A stretch of 64,000 bases of DNA from Sipunculus nudus (GCA_026874595.1 CM049309.1:41927079-41991078), one strand, 5' to 3'. Shown: positions 11,355 through 22,972, counted from the first letter of the stretch. The notes: generated from the letters alone by a model not told the origin. A program made the numbers and translations.

Positions 11355-12190
11355 ATCATGTTACAGGTTCTCTTTTTGTTGTGTGGCGCGGGCGTGGCTC
11401 GTGTTGTGGCGCCCTCGACGGGCCGTTTGTTACATTCTATGTTTAATCCGTACTGGTTGAACTCTCGTTGTCATGTTAGCCTTGGGTTGTCACGCCTGTC
11501 CGAGGTCACGTGATGAGCCTGGTATGTAGAGATACACAGCGCTGTTTTTCTAATATTCCTGAAACGCGTGCTTTCTGTGTTGTGTAGGATCCTTAAGACT
11601 GTTCGAGAAGTGGAAAATTCTCGGCTTGAGGTGTGAAGGTATATGAAGTGGCTGTGTTTTAGAACCAGGCAGAGAGAGCAGCAGAGCAGATTCCAGTGGA
11701 CGTAGAAGCGTGTGTTACTTTCTAGGACCTTATCCGACGAATGCGGCTATTATAGATTTTCTAAGACTATCTCCTGGATTTTATGCATTTGGACTTCAGT
11801 TTACTTTGTGGATTGTTACAAGAGCTTTACACTGGACTGTCATTCTCCGAGAGTATACATTTAAAGAATTTATCGTTGTGACGGTGTTGGTACCCATGCA
11901 GGTACTGTGCAAATTTTTTTATTTTTCTGTGTGATTGTATTGATTTGTTGTTATACCACTGTTTTACTGTATAATTGTATTGATTTAGTGTATTGTATTG
12001 TTAGGGTTGTTTTAAGAATAAATTATAGTTATTTGTTAACAAAAAAAACACTGACTTCTTTATTCATTCCCCTAGACATTTCACGCTGCCTATTGTTACA
12101 GAATCTGATTTATTTTTTTTTTATCTCCGTTACAGAATTTGTGTTTATCACGCATACGTGATCTGTTTATATTAGGTTCCGTAACAATCA
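11355..12190 (+). mobile_element. Solo LTR (828 bp) with 4-bp target duplication ATCA
   Basis: The LTR spans 11359-12186, starts TGTTACAGG and ends GGTTCCGTAACA, giving the TG...CA ends and a 6-bp terminal inverted repeat TGTTAC/GTAACA. It is flanked by ATCA at 11355-11358 and 12187-12190, the 4-bp duplication typical of Ty3/Gypsy or BEL insertions. A poly-A signal AATAAA lies at 12017-12022, which fixes the transcription direction as +. There is no internal region, primer binding site or gag-pol next to it, so the internal part was lost by LTR-LTR recombination. A second copy lies inverted at 17312-18135. A 74-codon frame (11710-11934) is shared with that copy, but most of the differences between the two are amino-acid changing. 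Confidence 0.85.
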
Positions 12191-13040
12191 TAAAAGCAAT
12201 TCATTGTGTTCCACCTTTTGTGATCGGAAGTGCCATTTTTTTAAAGCCAGTCATTAACGTCGTTTTTTATATCCACGTCTCCTTAAAGACAGGTCGGCTC
12301 CAATCGGTTCCGAATCCTCCACTGATGAATGTTATCCCTTTTCCGGTTGTTATTGCGCTTTTGTCTAGATTCTTGACGATTAGTAAATTCTAAGCATTAG
12401 GCAATGTAGTTTATCATATTGGTTATGTACCTGATGTGTTTCCAATACCCCTTTGTGCAGTCACAAACAGACTTACGTTTGGTTAACCGGCTCTAGCTTT
12501 GTTTTCTATATATATACAATGTAAGTTTTACCTTGATCAGTGCTCATAGCCTATAAATGTTATTTTAGAGGTTTACTTGAGATGTTATTGACTCGTTGCC
12601 TTACAAGAAATCTCAAACATATACCTGCTATTGCCGACTTCTCAAGCTCGTCTGTTCCTAGCTCTACTGTTTCAACAAGTAGACATGGCAAGCTTTGTTC
12701 CCCATGTCCATCTTGTGCACAGTCGAGCAGTAAAGATCGCTCGCTTGCTCGTGAGCAATGAAATGCACAGCGTATGCTCTGTACAAATTAGAATAAGAAC
12801 CTTGTCTCCTAGAGCAGGATTTTCCTCTCCTGTTTCTATCTTTCACATTTTATTTTATAACGGGAAGGGGCATTGCGTCGTCAAGTTCTTGACACCTGAC
12901 GCATTAATTTTCATGGTCCACATTTCTTAGAAGATGGCGCCGAGCCCGTGGTTTGTCCATAAAAACTTTGTTAGGCTGAACTTTCTGTGAGCCTAACTCA
13001 CATACATCGCACGACAGATAATTGGGGAAATTCATAGATT
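12191..13040. other. Unassigned sequence downstream of the solo LTR
   Basis: Three overlapping frames of 73-99 codons occur here without splice sites, domains or internal repeats that I recognise. AAGATGGCGCCGAGC occurs near 12932. I cannot say whether part of it is the host of the LTR insertion or another degraded element. Confidence 0.4.
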
Positions 13041-13442
13041 AGTCGTGAGTGTGTCATACGAAATTCAGTTGTTTTGCGACGGAAAAAATTGTCGTAGACC
13101 CTTTTCGTAGAATTTTGAACATGTAAAAAATGTTCAGTGTTGTATGTTATTCTTTATGTCAGGCCGATCTCTTAGGTCTGTAATACGATGCCTTACGACA
13201 GTGTTACGGTAAACCTACGACTTTCGTACGATTTTATGGTTATCTGAGGCCCTACGAATCGTAGGACTTTCCTACAACAGCCCAACGTTCGCCGCACGTT
13301 CTATACCTAATGACGGTTCTACGAATGTTCTACCGTTGTAGGTCCTTCCTTCGACTGCCGTTGGTTTGTCTTAAGCTTATGTCACATACATTCCACCATC
13401 GTAGGGACCTCATACGATCTTCGTAGGAAGTGCGTACGATAA
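13041..13442. repeat. TACGA-rich flank of the 508-bp tandem pair
   Basis: Short phrases such as CTACGAATCGTAG (a near-perfect palindrome around 13253), GTCGTAG, TACGAC and TCGTACGA recur. Similar phrases reappear at 14535-14600 on the other side of the tandem pair, so the pair may have inserted into, or grown within, one larger CpG-rich element. No coding sequence is evident. Confidence 0.4.
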
Positions 13443-14448
13443 AGCCCAGCATACACGTTAAGAAGTTTGGATACGTTGGGATAGGAAGCAGGATACGACA
13501 CGAAATCCTGGCTTCTTGGCTTCTTATCGCAACGTGTATGTTGAGATCCGATATGACGTCCTACGATCTTGGCTTCGTATCGTATCGTATTTTTTCGAGC
13601 AAGTTCAAAATTTTCGTATCGTAACTGTCAATCGATATTCCGCCTCACGAGTGAAAGCCATACCAATAATCTCCTTTTCTTCCGTTGGGTAGCTCCTCTT
13701 CATCGCCACCTAATAATTACGCTACGAAGCGCATAAAGCCCATTTTCTGCGATGTATAGAACCAACTGTTTCAGTGACAGCCATGTTGCTGATCAGTATT
13801 TGATGTAATATCCCGTCCCCTTTTGCACGAAATTCGTATAATGTACGTGGAAATTCGACACGGATCTTGGGTATTTACGATACGACGTTGCGATAGGAAA
13901 TTACAAAATCAAATCGTATCAAAATTTCGTAACATGTATGCTAGGCTTTAAGCCGAGCACACACGTTACGAATTTTGGATACGATCGGATAGGAAACAGG
14001 ATAAGACACGAAATCCTGGCTTCTTGGCTTCTTATCGTAACATGTATGTTAAGATCCGATATGACGTCCTACGATCTTTGCTTCGTATCGTATCGTATTT
14101 TTTCGAGCATGTTCAAAATTTTCGTATCGTAACTTGCAATCGATATTCCGCCGCATGAGTGAAAGCCATACCAATAATCTCCTCCTCTTCCGTCCGGTAG
14201 ATTCTCTTCATCGCCACCTAATAATCAGGCTACGAAGCGCATAAAGCCAATTTTCTGCGATGTATAGTTTCATTGGCAGCCATGTTGCTGATCAGTATTT
14301 GAAGTAATTATCCCGTCCCCTTTTGCACGACATTCGCATAATGTACGCAGAAATATGACACGGATCTGGGGTATTTACGATACGACATTGCGATAGGAAA
14401 TAACAAAATCGTATTGTATCCAAATTTCCTAACGTGGGCGCCGAGCTT
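13443..14448. repeat. 508-bp tandem duplication of an inverted-repeat-ended element
   Basis: Unit 1 (13443-13950) and unit 2 (13951 to about 14448) align along their whole length: AGCCCAGCATACACGTT at 13443 versus AGCCGAGCACACACGTT at 13951, and CGAAATCCTGGCTTCTTGGC in both. The start of each unit is an imperfect reverse complement of its end (AAGCCTAGCATACATGTTAC read backwards from 13949), continuing through a TACGAT-rich segment, which suggests a MITE or foldback element in head-to-tail tandem. TA occurs at the outer edges. The paired 64-codon frames (13430 and 13938) reflect the duplication and show no domain. Confidence 0.75.
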
Positions 14449-14610
14449 AAGACTTAATAAGACAAATTTTCCTCGACAATCGTACAACATATATTTTATA
14501 AGTGAACGCCTCCACGAAATTATAAAAAAAAAAACACTCCCAAACCTACGACGGTTCCATCTTTTGTAGCCCTGTCGAATTCCTACGACCGTCAATATCT
14601 GACTTAGGGT

Positions 14611-14665
14611 GCCTTTCCATACATGCGAGACCCTCGCTGGTGAAAATCCGCATGTGTGGAAAGGC
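14611..14665. other. Strong 17-bp-stem hairpin
   Basis: GCCTTTCCATACATGCG (14611-14627) pairs with CGCATGTGTGGAAAGGC (14649-14665) with one mismatch and a 21-base loop. It may be a transposon end or a structured transcript. It overlaps none of the repeat copies I could define. Confidence 0.7.
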
Positions 14666-15136
14666 GGCTCTAGGCGTATATAAGCAAACAAAATAAATAA
14701 AGTTTTCATTCAATTGTCTCCAGGATTGTTCCAGGATAACCTCCTAATTTTCCATTAAGAGACCGTCGAGTTCCCTAACCTATCCTTAGCATATTGGATG
14801 GTATTGCGTCAAGACACCTTGACGCTTATAAATTAGGTCTTTTTATAGGTTTCACAAACTGTTGATTGATAATCATGGACTATATGTTGTTTGTCCCCAC
14901 GTCTACTGGATAACGGGGGTTAGTTCTCTTGCGAGTCATAAACTCTAAAGATGAACTTCTTGTCATCTTGGTTAGTTTTTATCTTATCTCTAAATATCTG
15001 ATATTCATATGTGTTATTATTACAGAGGGAGGACTATCTGTGATTGGTATCTGGTTAAAGTCGCCGTACGGTACGTCCATGGGGTTCATTCGATACCTGG
15101 CCCCTGTCACCATGAGTTATTACAATTTTCAACTAA
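14666..15136. other. Non-coding stretch, nothing recognised
   Basis: No repeat copy or supported gene. A 75-codon frame at 14929-15156 has no recognisable features and runs into a dispersed repeat. Confidence 0.45.
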
Positions 15137-15265
15137 ATTCTTTAGAGGAGCATTAAACGTGCAAACCATGTTGAATTAGCAAATAGTGTCTTCTCTATTA
15201 AACTTAATGGTACCTGCCAAAATGGTGTGCTTTAACCATTGACTAACCCCTTTACAGGAGTGTTA
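15137..15265 (+). mobile_element. Fragment of the AAAGGGGCCTAATCAC dispersed family
   Basis: This matches the 5' third of the copy at 15656-16355. Shared phrases are GTGTCTTCTCTATTAAA, GGTACCTGCCAAAAT, a weakly conserved ACCATTGACTAACCCC segment and ACAGGAGTGTTAAAAGTGGA. It ends soon after 15265. Confidence 0.6.
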
Positions 15266-15655
15266 AAAGTGGACATGGGCGATCACTGGTGCCAGCATTA
15301 ACAAAGCTCGAACAGACCGGTGTTTTCAGTTTTCTTTTCATGCTTACACCACAGCCATGTATGTTCATGTTTGGACAACTCCTTTTTTTTGGGTATTTAC
15401 TGTCACGCATGCGAAAAATCGGGCCTCCGGTCTACTAATCTATCAGAAAGATGGCGCTTTTTTTCTGCAAGCATACATATAGAGAGAGACAAGTGCTTCT
15501 GTTTATGACAAAACATGAACCTCCCCAATGGGGATATGTCATAGTTAATGCCTTGGAGCCGGTTGAACCTAAAGATCGCTTTTCTCACGAAAACTGGAGA
15601 TATGAAACTATTCAATTATGACGTGTGTCATGACTTCCAGTCCCCATTAGTTTAT
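15266..15655. other. Non-coding stretch between two copies of one repeat
   Basis: No repeat copy or supported gene. Two overlapping frames (15320-15508 + and 15403-15615 -) have no recognisable features. Confidence 0.4.
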
Positions 15656-16355
15656 TGAAAGGGGCCTAATCACGTATAAAGCATGTTGATTTAACACGAA
15701 AAAACAGGGTCTTCTGTTTAAAATAATTCGGTACCTGCCAAAATATTGCTCTGGAACCGCTGGCTTACTCCTGTATACGAGTGTTAAAAAAGTGTATCAC
15801 AGGCGTCAACATAAACACAGCGCGTGGACCTCCGTGCATCGCCCGGGCCACAACACCTGTCAATCAGGAGATGCACTTAGTGCCTTGACCCGAAAATGTA
15901 ATACATGTTCCCGCTGGCTGAAATATCGCGTGTTGCAGTTGACTCAGGGACCGATACACGGGTTGACACTATGCGTGTCATTTCAGCTGACGCCTGATGG
16001 ACCTAGCTTTCGTACAGATCTGTCCCGACAGGTTCTACAATGAATTTACATTCGGCCCATGGACCAAAATGTCAATCCAGCAGGGACATATCAGATTACG
16101 TGAAGGTCCATGTATATATCTATGGACTTGTTTGGACTAATCCCTATTTGAGATCAAATCGGATCTCCGGTCACGCGGCCTGTGTTTACTCACAATCAGA
16201 ACCATGACAAGGTGATAAATAGCCGTATGATAGGGACTTATACTCTGTGTTGGGAGGGTTTGGCTGAGACACTTTTGTATAAAGCAAAACAGAACTGATA
16301 GTGTAAAAGAATAGACAAAATATTGCTCCTGATTATGTCCCTCTAAACAGGTCTG
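15656..16355 (+). mobile_element. AAAGGGGCCTAATCAC family, longest copy
   Basis: It starts AAAGGGGCCTAATCACGTAT and ends near GCTCCTGATTATGTCCCTCT. The reverse complement of the end (AGAGGGACATAATCAGG) resembles the start, so imperfect terminal inverted repeats are likely. Shared with the copies at 62462-62990 and 63827-64000 are GGTACCTGCCAAAATATTGC, CTTACTCCTGTA and AGTGTT. The middle contains GC-richer segments (15830-16020). It has no open frame with domains, so it is probably a non-autonomous DNA transposon; the superfamily is not settled. Confidence 0.65.
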
Positions 16356-16521
16356 TGAGTCATGTTTTAATGATCAGGTGGGTGCTTATCCTTCAACCTG
16401 TCAGTAACAATAGGAAAGAAACAAAGCAAGGACCCAGCCTATATATTTAACTTGTTCGTATATCATCAAGGTGGTCCTCGGTAGATTTCTAATAGAAATC
16501 ACTACAGTCACAACACACCTT

Positions 16522-16526
<5 letters not shown>

Positions 16527-16571
<45 letters not shown>

Positions 16572-16576
16572 TATAT
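16527..16576. repeat. AT microsatellite
   Basis: Alternating AT with a single TACATA interruption near 16562-16568. Confidence 0.95.
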
Positions 16577-17307
16577 GTTCATAAAGAATTTAAATGTATA
16601 CATGTATTTCAGGTTCAGCATTTGACAACTTCCTTTCATAGAATTTTACACACGTCATTATGCTTTCATATTTTTGCATAAGAGGGATGTATGATCTATA
16701 ATATAACCCGACATAATCTGTATCGTTTGCAAAAGGAATAGACAAACGGCTATATTCAAAGAGAGTTTTAAAGCGTATAAAAAAGTAATATTTTTCTTCT
16801 TGTTTTATATTGTCCATGCATGTATGACTTAGGACTAAGCAACTGTTCGTTTGTTCTTTAAAGATCTGCGCAAAGAATACACTGAACAATTTTCCTCATG
16901 TAATCACACACTTGTTTCATTTATATTTAAATGTGGGTATTTTCTCAATTGTCCTCCACACTGCAAATTATTATGTTGTTCATAACCTAATGGTGGACAC
17001 TATATGCGTGAGTGTGCGACGGTATAGTATTCACACCTCTTCCAGTACATGCGGTTGTACAATGAAATATCCCGTTCTGAGTTAGACGAAACTATATATA
17101 TACGTGCGTATCAATGGCTGAGTTCTGTCGCCATAGCTTATTTAAAAAAATGTACTTCTTTTCTTTATATTGCAAAGTCAGTATAGCTCGATTTAACAAG
17201 CCCTTTCAAACAATATTTTCGCTTAATGCATATATACAGACCCTCTTTGGCCTATTTACTCAGTGTTTACTGCAGTCTAAATAAGACATTATAATATATG
17301 GATTAAT
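16577..17307. other. AT-rich non-coding stretch
   Basis: No supported gene. A 99-codon minus-strand frame (16590-16889) has no recognisable motif or splice context. Confidence 0.5.
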
Positions 17308-17311
17308 AAAG

Positions 17312-18135
17312 TGTTACGGAACCCAATATAAACAGATCACGAATGCGTGATGAACACAAATTTTGTGATGGAGATAAAAACAAATCAGATTATGTAATAC
17401 TAGGCAACGTGAAATGTCTAGGGGAATGAATAAAGAAGTCAGTGGTTTTTTGTTAACAAATAACTATAATTTATTCTTAAAACAACCCTAACATTACAAT
17501 ACACTAAATCAATACAACTATACAGTAAAACAGCGGTATAACAACAAGTCAATACAATCACATAGAAAAATAATGTGCACAGTACCTGGATACCAACACC
17601 ATCACAACGATAAGTCCTTTAAATGTAAACTCTCGGAGAATGACAGTCCAGTGTAAAGCTCTTGCAAGAATCCAGAAAGTAAACTGAAGTCTAAATGCAT
17701 AAAATCCAGGAGAAAGTCTTAGAACATCTATAATTGCCGCATTAGTCGGATAAGGTCCTAGAAACTGACACACGCTTCTGCGTCCGCTGGAATCTGCTCT
17801 GCTGTTCTCTCTGCCCTCTGCCTGGTTCTAAAACACAGCCCATTAAATACCTTCACACCTTAAGCCGAGAATTTTCCACTTCTCGAACAGTCCATAAGAC
17901 CTTGCACAACACAGTAAGCAAGCGTTTCAGGAATTCTCTATAAAAACAGCGCTGTGTGTATCTCTACATACCAGGCTCATCACGTGACCTCGGCCAGGCG
18001 TGAAAACCCAAGGCTAAACATGACAACGAGAGTTCAACCAGTACGTATTAAACATAGAATGTAATACGCGGCCAGACACGAGTGCTACAACAGGAGTTAC
18101 GCCCGTGTCACATAATAAAAAGAGCACCTGTAACA
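17312..18135 (-). mobile_element. Solo LTR (824 bp), second copy, inverted
   Basis: This is the reverse complement of the LTR at 11359-12186 over its full length. In + coordinates it opens TGTTACGGAACCC and closes CACCTGTAACA. The corresponding frame (17558-17773) differs from the first copy at about 15 of 185 bases, mostly at amino-acid-changing positions, so the two are independent neutral relics. Left flank AAAG (17308-17311) and right flank AAGG (18136-18139) are only an imperfect duplication. With no internal region present and the orientation opposite, these are two separate solo LTRs rather than the ends of one element. Confidence 0.82.
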
Positions 18136-19491
18136 AAGGTAAATATACTCATGAAGTATAACACGGAGTTGGTCAAGGTTTTATACGCCGGAAAACGCAT
18201 CAGATTTCTCTGACAATGAGAGCAAATCTCACGGCTGCAAAGACAACACGCATATTAGTACACCAACAGATCGAGGTATGCGACGGTGCTTGTACTAATA
18301 TACATGTACTACACTAACCGATAAAATGATTTGAAGTAAACATATTTCTCATTAGGTCGATTCCCATGTATGCGGCTTTATTGCCGGAAAATACAAGTAA
18401 AGAGGAAATCCAGAACAACACCGTTAAAATATAGGGTTTGGTTGAAAAAAATCTCTATCGGCGTCATTTGTAACTTCTTCAAGCTTTATCCGGTTGATAC
18501 GGTCACTAAAGGCGAGGGTCCGTATGCAGTACCGAAATCTAATTTTAACCGAGTTTACCGTTAAATTGTGGAAAGAAAAATTTGGCCTCGCTGCAATACC
18601 ATAATAACAGAGTTATGCTGACCACTGAGAACTTAGCTTCGAAATCGTCCGTGAGAGGGCAGCATAAGATCTGGCACCGGCATGCAGGCGTACCTGAGAG
18701 AACCATGCAGGAGACGAATTAATAATGATTAGTGATAGATAAAGCTGAAGTGGAAGTTGGATAAGCTCAAACCCTTTTTTTCCAGCAAGTGCAGGATTTA
18801 GACTGGTGGGCCTTTTTCTGCGGATGGCTTTTGTTCGTAACCCATTGGTAACTGGTGTCCAGTTACGGATACGTAATGACACCCTATGCAAACTGAATGA
18901 CTCGTTATAGGCTTACCTGACTAAATGTTTAAATTCAGTAAACATTCATGTATGCCCCTTTCATGTTAACGGAAATGAGGCCTGGTCAAAGATACTTGAC
19001 AAGCTTATCTGTCAGTGTAAACTGAGCACATTGTATGTATTTTACACTGCAAGGCCAGGTAGAACTGTAATATATCCAAAGCCATGCACAGTTTCCAAAG
19101 GTACAAGTAAATGCATAAACAAAAACAATAAATATCATATATCTTAAATTGTGTTAATAAGCTTATGTAAATAGCTTTTAATCTTTGGCACAATGGGCCC
19201 CGGTCGGGCAAAGAGTTTCACATGACCCAAAAAAATTCTTGAAAATGTGGAAATTCCAAAGTGATTGGAAACCTTTGATTATATCATACTGGCCAGGCAG
19301 ATTTTTCGGATTGATATTAAGTACACGCTACGACACATCCGTGGAAGACATAACTTAATAAATATGTATTTGCACTTATCTTACAGGGCCCGTAGAGGGC
19401 CTACCGACCGTACGTAGTCTATTCTGGTAGTCTTTTTATATTTGAATATATTCATTATCTCTCTTTTTTAAAGTATAATATAATAATATTG

Positions 19492-19559
<68 letters not shown>

Positions 19560-20394
19560 GTTAATATATTAATAACTTAAATATTGATATCACATTAATG
19601 TTGTACGAAAGTTGCCTTTTCAAACTTTTTCAATAGAATGGTTATATGACGCGTTCTGAATATAAATGATTCTGTGGAGGGGTGACTGAGATCCCTTTTA
19701 TACGTTTGCAACATGCGTTTGTCGGTTGGAGAATGTTTGAAGGGGAGAATTTCTTTTAACCGGTTTAATAAACCCTGTTTTCATATATACAAACTATGAT
19801 GTCGACTATCAACTTTTCATGAACGCATGTGGCTTATTTTCGTGACCATTATATATAGATGCGTTGTATAGATATATAGGACTACATGTCATGTTTTCAG
19901 CAAAATGCAAATATAGGCCTATGCCTGGTCTTTTTATTTTAAAATTTTCCCGTACATAGAGGATGTCCTTAGGAAGTAAACTGCCCGGAATAATGTGACA
20001 GGGCCTTAAGCTTGATGTTAGTTTGATCTGTTCGTAAAACATGATGCTGATATGTGAGCTGTGAGATGTTTGAATAAATATTTATATGTAAGAAAATGAG
20101 CCTCTTACAGAATAACGTATACAGCAGTCATCGGTACCGCTTGCTTTGTTTATTGAACGCCTTTCCTTCTGGAGCATATCGTTGAAGGGGCAAATCCGTT
20201 GCTGCTGTACATGTCTCAGGCGGCAAACTGCAATAATAATAATCTATCAGGGAACAAAATGCTGTTCATGACCCGGTTATTTTTAACCTTGCAAGTTCCA
20301 ATTTGTTTTGTTGTTATGTGTGGAAACTACGTTTGTTGATCGTATAAATATTCTGGATCCGCCCCTGACCAGTGAAAACCGGTGTTAGCATGCT
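18136..20394. other. Non-coding stretch with one AT microsatellite
   Basis: An AT microsatellite occupies 19497-19558. Short frames (18370-18564 +, 18613-18891 -, 19005-19211 -, 19809-20042 -) have no recognisable domain or splice context. Near 20350, CTGGATCCGCCCCTGACC resembles the edge of a dispersed repeat also seen at 59580-59600. Confidence 0.5.
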
Positions 20395-20533
20395 GAACCT
20401 GCGCAACCTTCAGATGAGCAGGTAGTTTCATTTGCCAACTTGTTCAGCACTGATCAAGTCGCTGGGCTGCATAACGTGCTTCTCGCTCTGCTGGGTTACT
20501 GAACTCCGCGTCGCCTGGTGGCGGGTAACTCAA
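20395..20533 (+). other. Candidate untranslated first exon of a + strand gene
   Basis: This is a short GC-richer segment (CCTGCGCAACC, GGGCTGCATAACGTGC, CCGCGTCGCCTGGTGGCGGG) set in AT-rich sequence. It ends at a plausible donor, ACTCAA then GTAAGT at 20534. After it the sequence takes on the T-rich look of an intron. A candidate first coding exon with strong splice signals follows 2.3 kb later at 22874. The start position is a guess, as there is no TATA box or initiator I would trust. It could equally be an unrelated GC-rich patch. Confidence 0.3.
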
Positions 20534-21165
20534 GTAAGTTTGTGTTTTTGGTGTAATTGAGGTAATTTAAATTGGGTCCACTGAGTATGGAAAACAGCTC
20601 AGGAATGGATGACACAGCGCAACCAAAATGAAAATTCCGTAACACCGTTCGAGGTACCAGTTTCTATGTGCCTTGGTGCAATGGGAAACGCGTTCCATGG
20701 CAAACCATCAATGGACAGTGGTAAAAAAGTTATCAAATCATTTACCGGTACCTTTCTGTAATCAGTTTACTACGGCCGATAAGATGCGCGTGATTTATAA
20801 TTATAGTCGGTCCATTTTAAATTTAAGGCATAAATGATTTACCGGCTCATAAACAGCATTTTTTTCTTACCTTGAATAAATGCACACATCATTTGGTATG
20901 GTGCACTTCCTGAACCGGAAATATGTAAATATTATATTATTCATCATGATATTTTAGTAGAAAACTGCAATTAAGATATTTTGTATGAGAATTCAAGGGC
21001 TGCATTACTGATAATGGTGTTCTGTTTAATTCAGACTTTTAGTAGGTTCATAAAGACAGTATCAAGTGGATAATGATATAGTCAATTATCTGATAGCTCT
21101 TGGCTTACATCACAATCCAAGGTAGCATTAAACAAACGAATTCGGCTATTTTTCTCATACATGTA
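20534..21165. other. Non-coding, possibly intronic
   Basis: I see no repeat copy or reading frame of note between the candidate donor and the pogo-like element at 21166. Confidence 0.4.
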
Positions 21166-21553
21166 CAGTAGAACATCTTTTATCCAAAAAGCTCCAGGAA
21201 CAATTTTGTTCAGATAAATGACTTTGATGACTCACCATGATTTGCTAACAATTTGTAACCTGCCTCCCTGGACTTTCCAAAATTTGACAGACATGAATTA
21301 ATGAAGCTAGTCCATAATAAACAGCATTTCTGTACAGTTTTCCATCAATTTTAATCAACTGATTGCGTAAAAAAACATGGAAACTATTACTAACTGGCTG
21401 TGGTAAAACAAAATTCAATTCATTGCTGAAAATCTTGTTGTTGTTTGGATTTTGGATAAATGGTTAATAAAATTATGGTTCTCAGTATTAAATTTTGGAT
21501 TAACCATTTTCAGATAAATGGTGTTCAGATAAATGGCACTTCACTTTCTATTG
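21166..21553. mobile_element. Degraded pogo/Tigger-like MITE
   Basis: TA then CAGTAGAACATCTTTTATCC opens the element. The phrase CAGATAAATGG occurs three times and the right end reads GGCACTTCACTTTCTATTG, a decayed complement of the opening. Pogo/Tigger relatives carry CAGTRGAACCTC termini with a TA duplication (established knowledge). It is non-coding and about 388 bp long. Confidence 0.5.
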
Positions 21554-22873
21554 TTTCCTTGTCCAAAGTTCAGTCAGAATCATGAGATTCTTTGTACTTG
21601 TCTGATTGGAAAATAAAACCATCTCAGGTGTGAAACATTTGATATCAGAATATATTTGTACCCAGGTCGAGATGAGCACCAGTCTTTCTCACTTCTTTTA
21701 AAATGTTATTAGCAAATTATTCAGGGTCTGACCAATAGATTACAGTATACTAGTAGTTAGCTCATAGACACCAGATGATGCTACTAAAAACCAGATGGCC
21801 TTAAAGGGAACACTAGTTATCTTTTAACTTCTGCAAGGGAGGTTGTGTTTTCATCCCATTGTTTGTTGGAATGTTTGTTTATTATAATGATTACATGAAA
21901 ACTACTTAACCAACATCACAAAAAGAATAGATCGATTCTGGGGATTGTTACAATGTCAACAAATATTACTTGTTATCCCTCATTGTGCCACCTGCTGCAC
22001 TCTATAAGCAGATTTTGACTCTAAAGTTCTTGGAAATGGGCCAGGGCCCAGGGAAGACCACATTAGAATATATGTCCTGGTAAAAGGGGGGGGGAGGGTT
22101 CCATTAAGATTGTTTACCCATGAGGATTTCCTGAAATTGAAGCTAATTACCGGTCTTATCAATTTTTTTCAGCGACACTTTTTTGTCTTCATTTTGTTCT
22201 CAGTGAAAGAATTCTGATATTTATTTTTCCCCCTTCTTTAACAGTCCAGTAAGATCAAGAATGGGACAATTTGCGATTATTTTGCATGTTTCTGACTTTG
22301 GGATTGATATACCGGTGTGTATATATATAAACATTAATTGTAGTATGCCAAGTACATCTTTATTCAGTCTGTGATAAAAAATGGGGGAATTGCTGCAAAA
22401 TGTACTCTTTTTTTCACTCTTAATTCAAAAGAAGTCTACTCTTTTTTCCAGGGCACTTACTTTTTTTTACGGTCATTTACCTTTGGCAGGCTGTATGGGT
22501 TTGGCTTAGTGCCATTTTAGTTTTGTATGAAACAGAGACTTCAGACGTGAACGTCATGTGATTATCATGTGTCAGGTTGTCAGTCATCAAATTGTGGCTT
22601 TTTGTACTGTATAGCCATTTTTTTTATTTATGTGCAAAATCAGCTTCAGACTGGTTCTAACTGCCCATGTCCTATTTGCATAATCAAACCCATCACACCA
22701 GCCATAGTAGTCTAATTTCCAACAAAAACTATGGTTTTTACTTTTTTTTTTCAAGTTACTGTAGACCTTGGACTCAATTAGCATTGTATGTATGCATATT
22801 AGGCTTAGGATATAGTAGGCCATATATAAGAATTACCTGTCATGTATATGTTTTCATACTTATTATATTTCAG
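21554..22873. other. Non-coding, possibly intronic
   Basis: No repeat copy defined. A poly-G run occurs at about 22086-22096 and several short poly-T tracts occur. If the exon at 22874 is real, this is the end of intron 1; the pyrimidine-rich ATACTTATTATATTTCAG precedes the exon. Confidence 0.4.
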
Positions 22874-22920
22874 ATGTCTATACAACCTGGTAATACTTTA
22901 CACAAAGGAGTACAAGACAG
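22874..22920 (+). CDS. Candidate first coding exon of an unidentified gene (partial)
   Basis: TTATTATATTTCAG is followed directly by ATG and 47 bases that end ...GACAG before GTAGGT at 22921. This gives a clean acceptor, a start codon as the first exonic codon and a near-consensus donor. The exon encodes MSIQPGNTLHKGVQD plus two bases of the next codon (AG, so Arg or Ser), phase 2. I do not recognise the protein. The peptide is polar with no signal peptide or membrane segment. No downstream exon could be tied to it with confidence, so the rest of the gene would lie beyond a very long intron or beyond the window. The evidence is splice signals and open frame only. Such a signal can arise by chance in 64 kb, so transcript data would decide. 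Confidence 0.35.
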
Positions 22921-22972
22921 GTAGGTCCTTCCTTTTAAATTAGAGCAAAAAGAGAGTGTGAGGAGCAGGGGC

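Noticed and set aside
11359-18135. A single LTR retrotransposon bounded by the two LTRs
   Set aside because: The LTRs are in opposite orientation, there is no gag-pol or primer binding site between them, and the first has its own target duplication.
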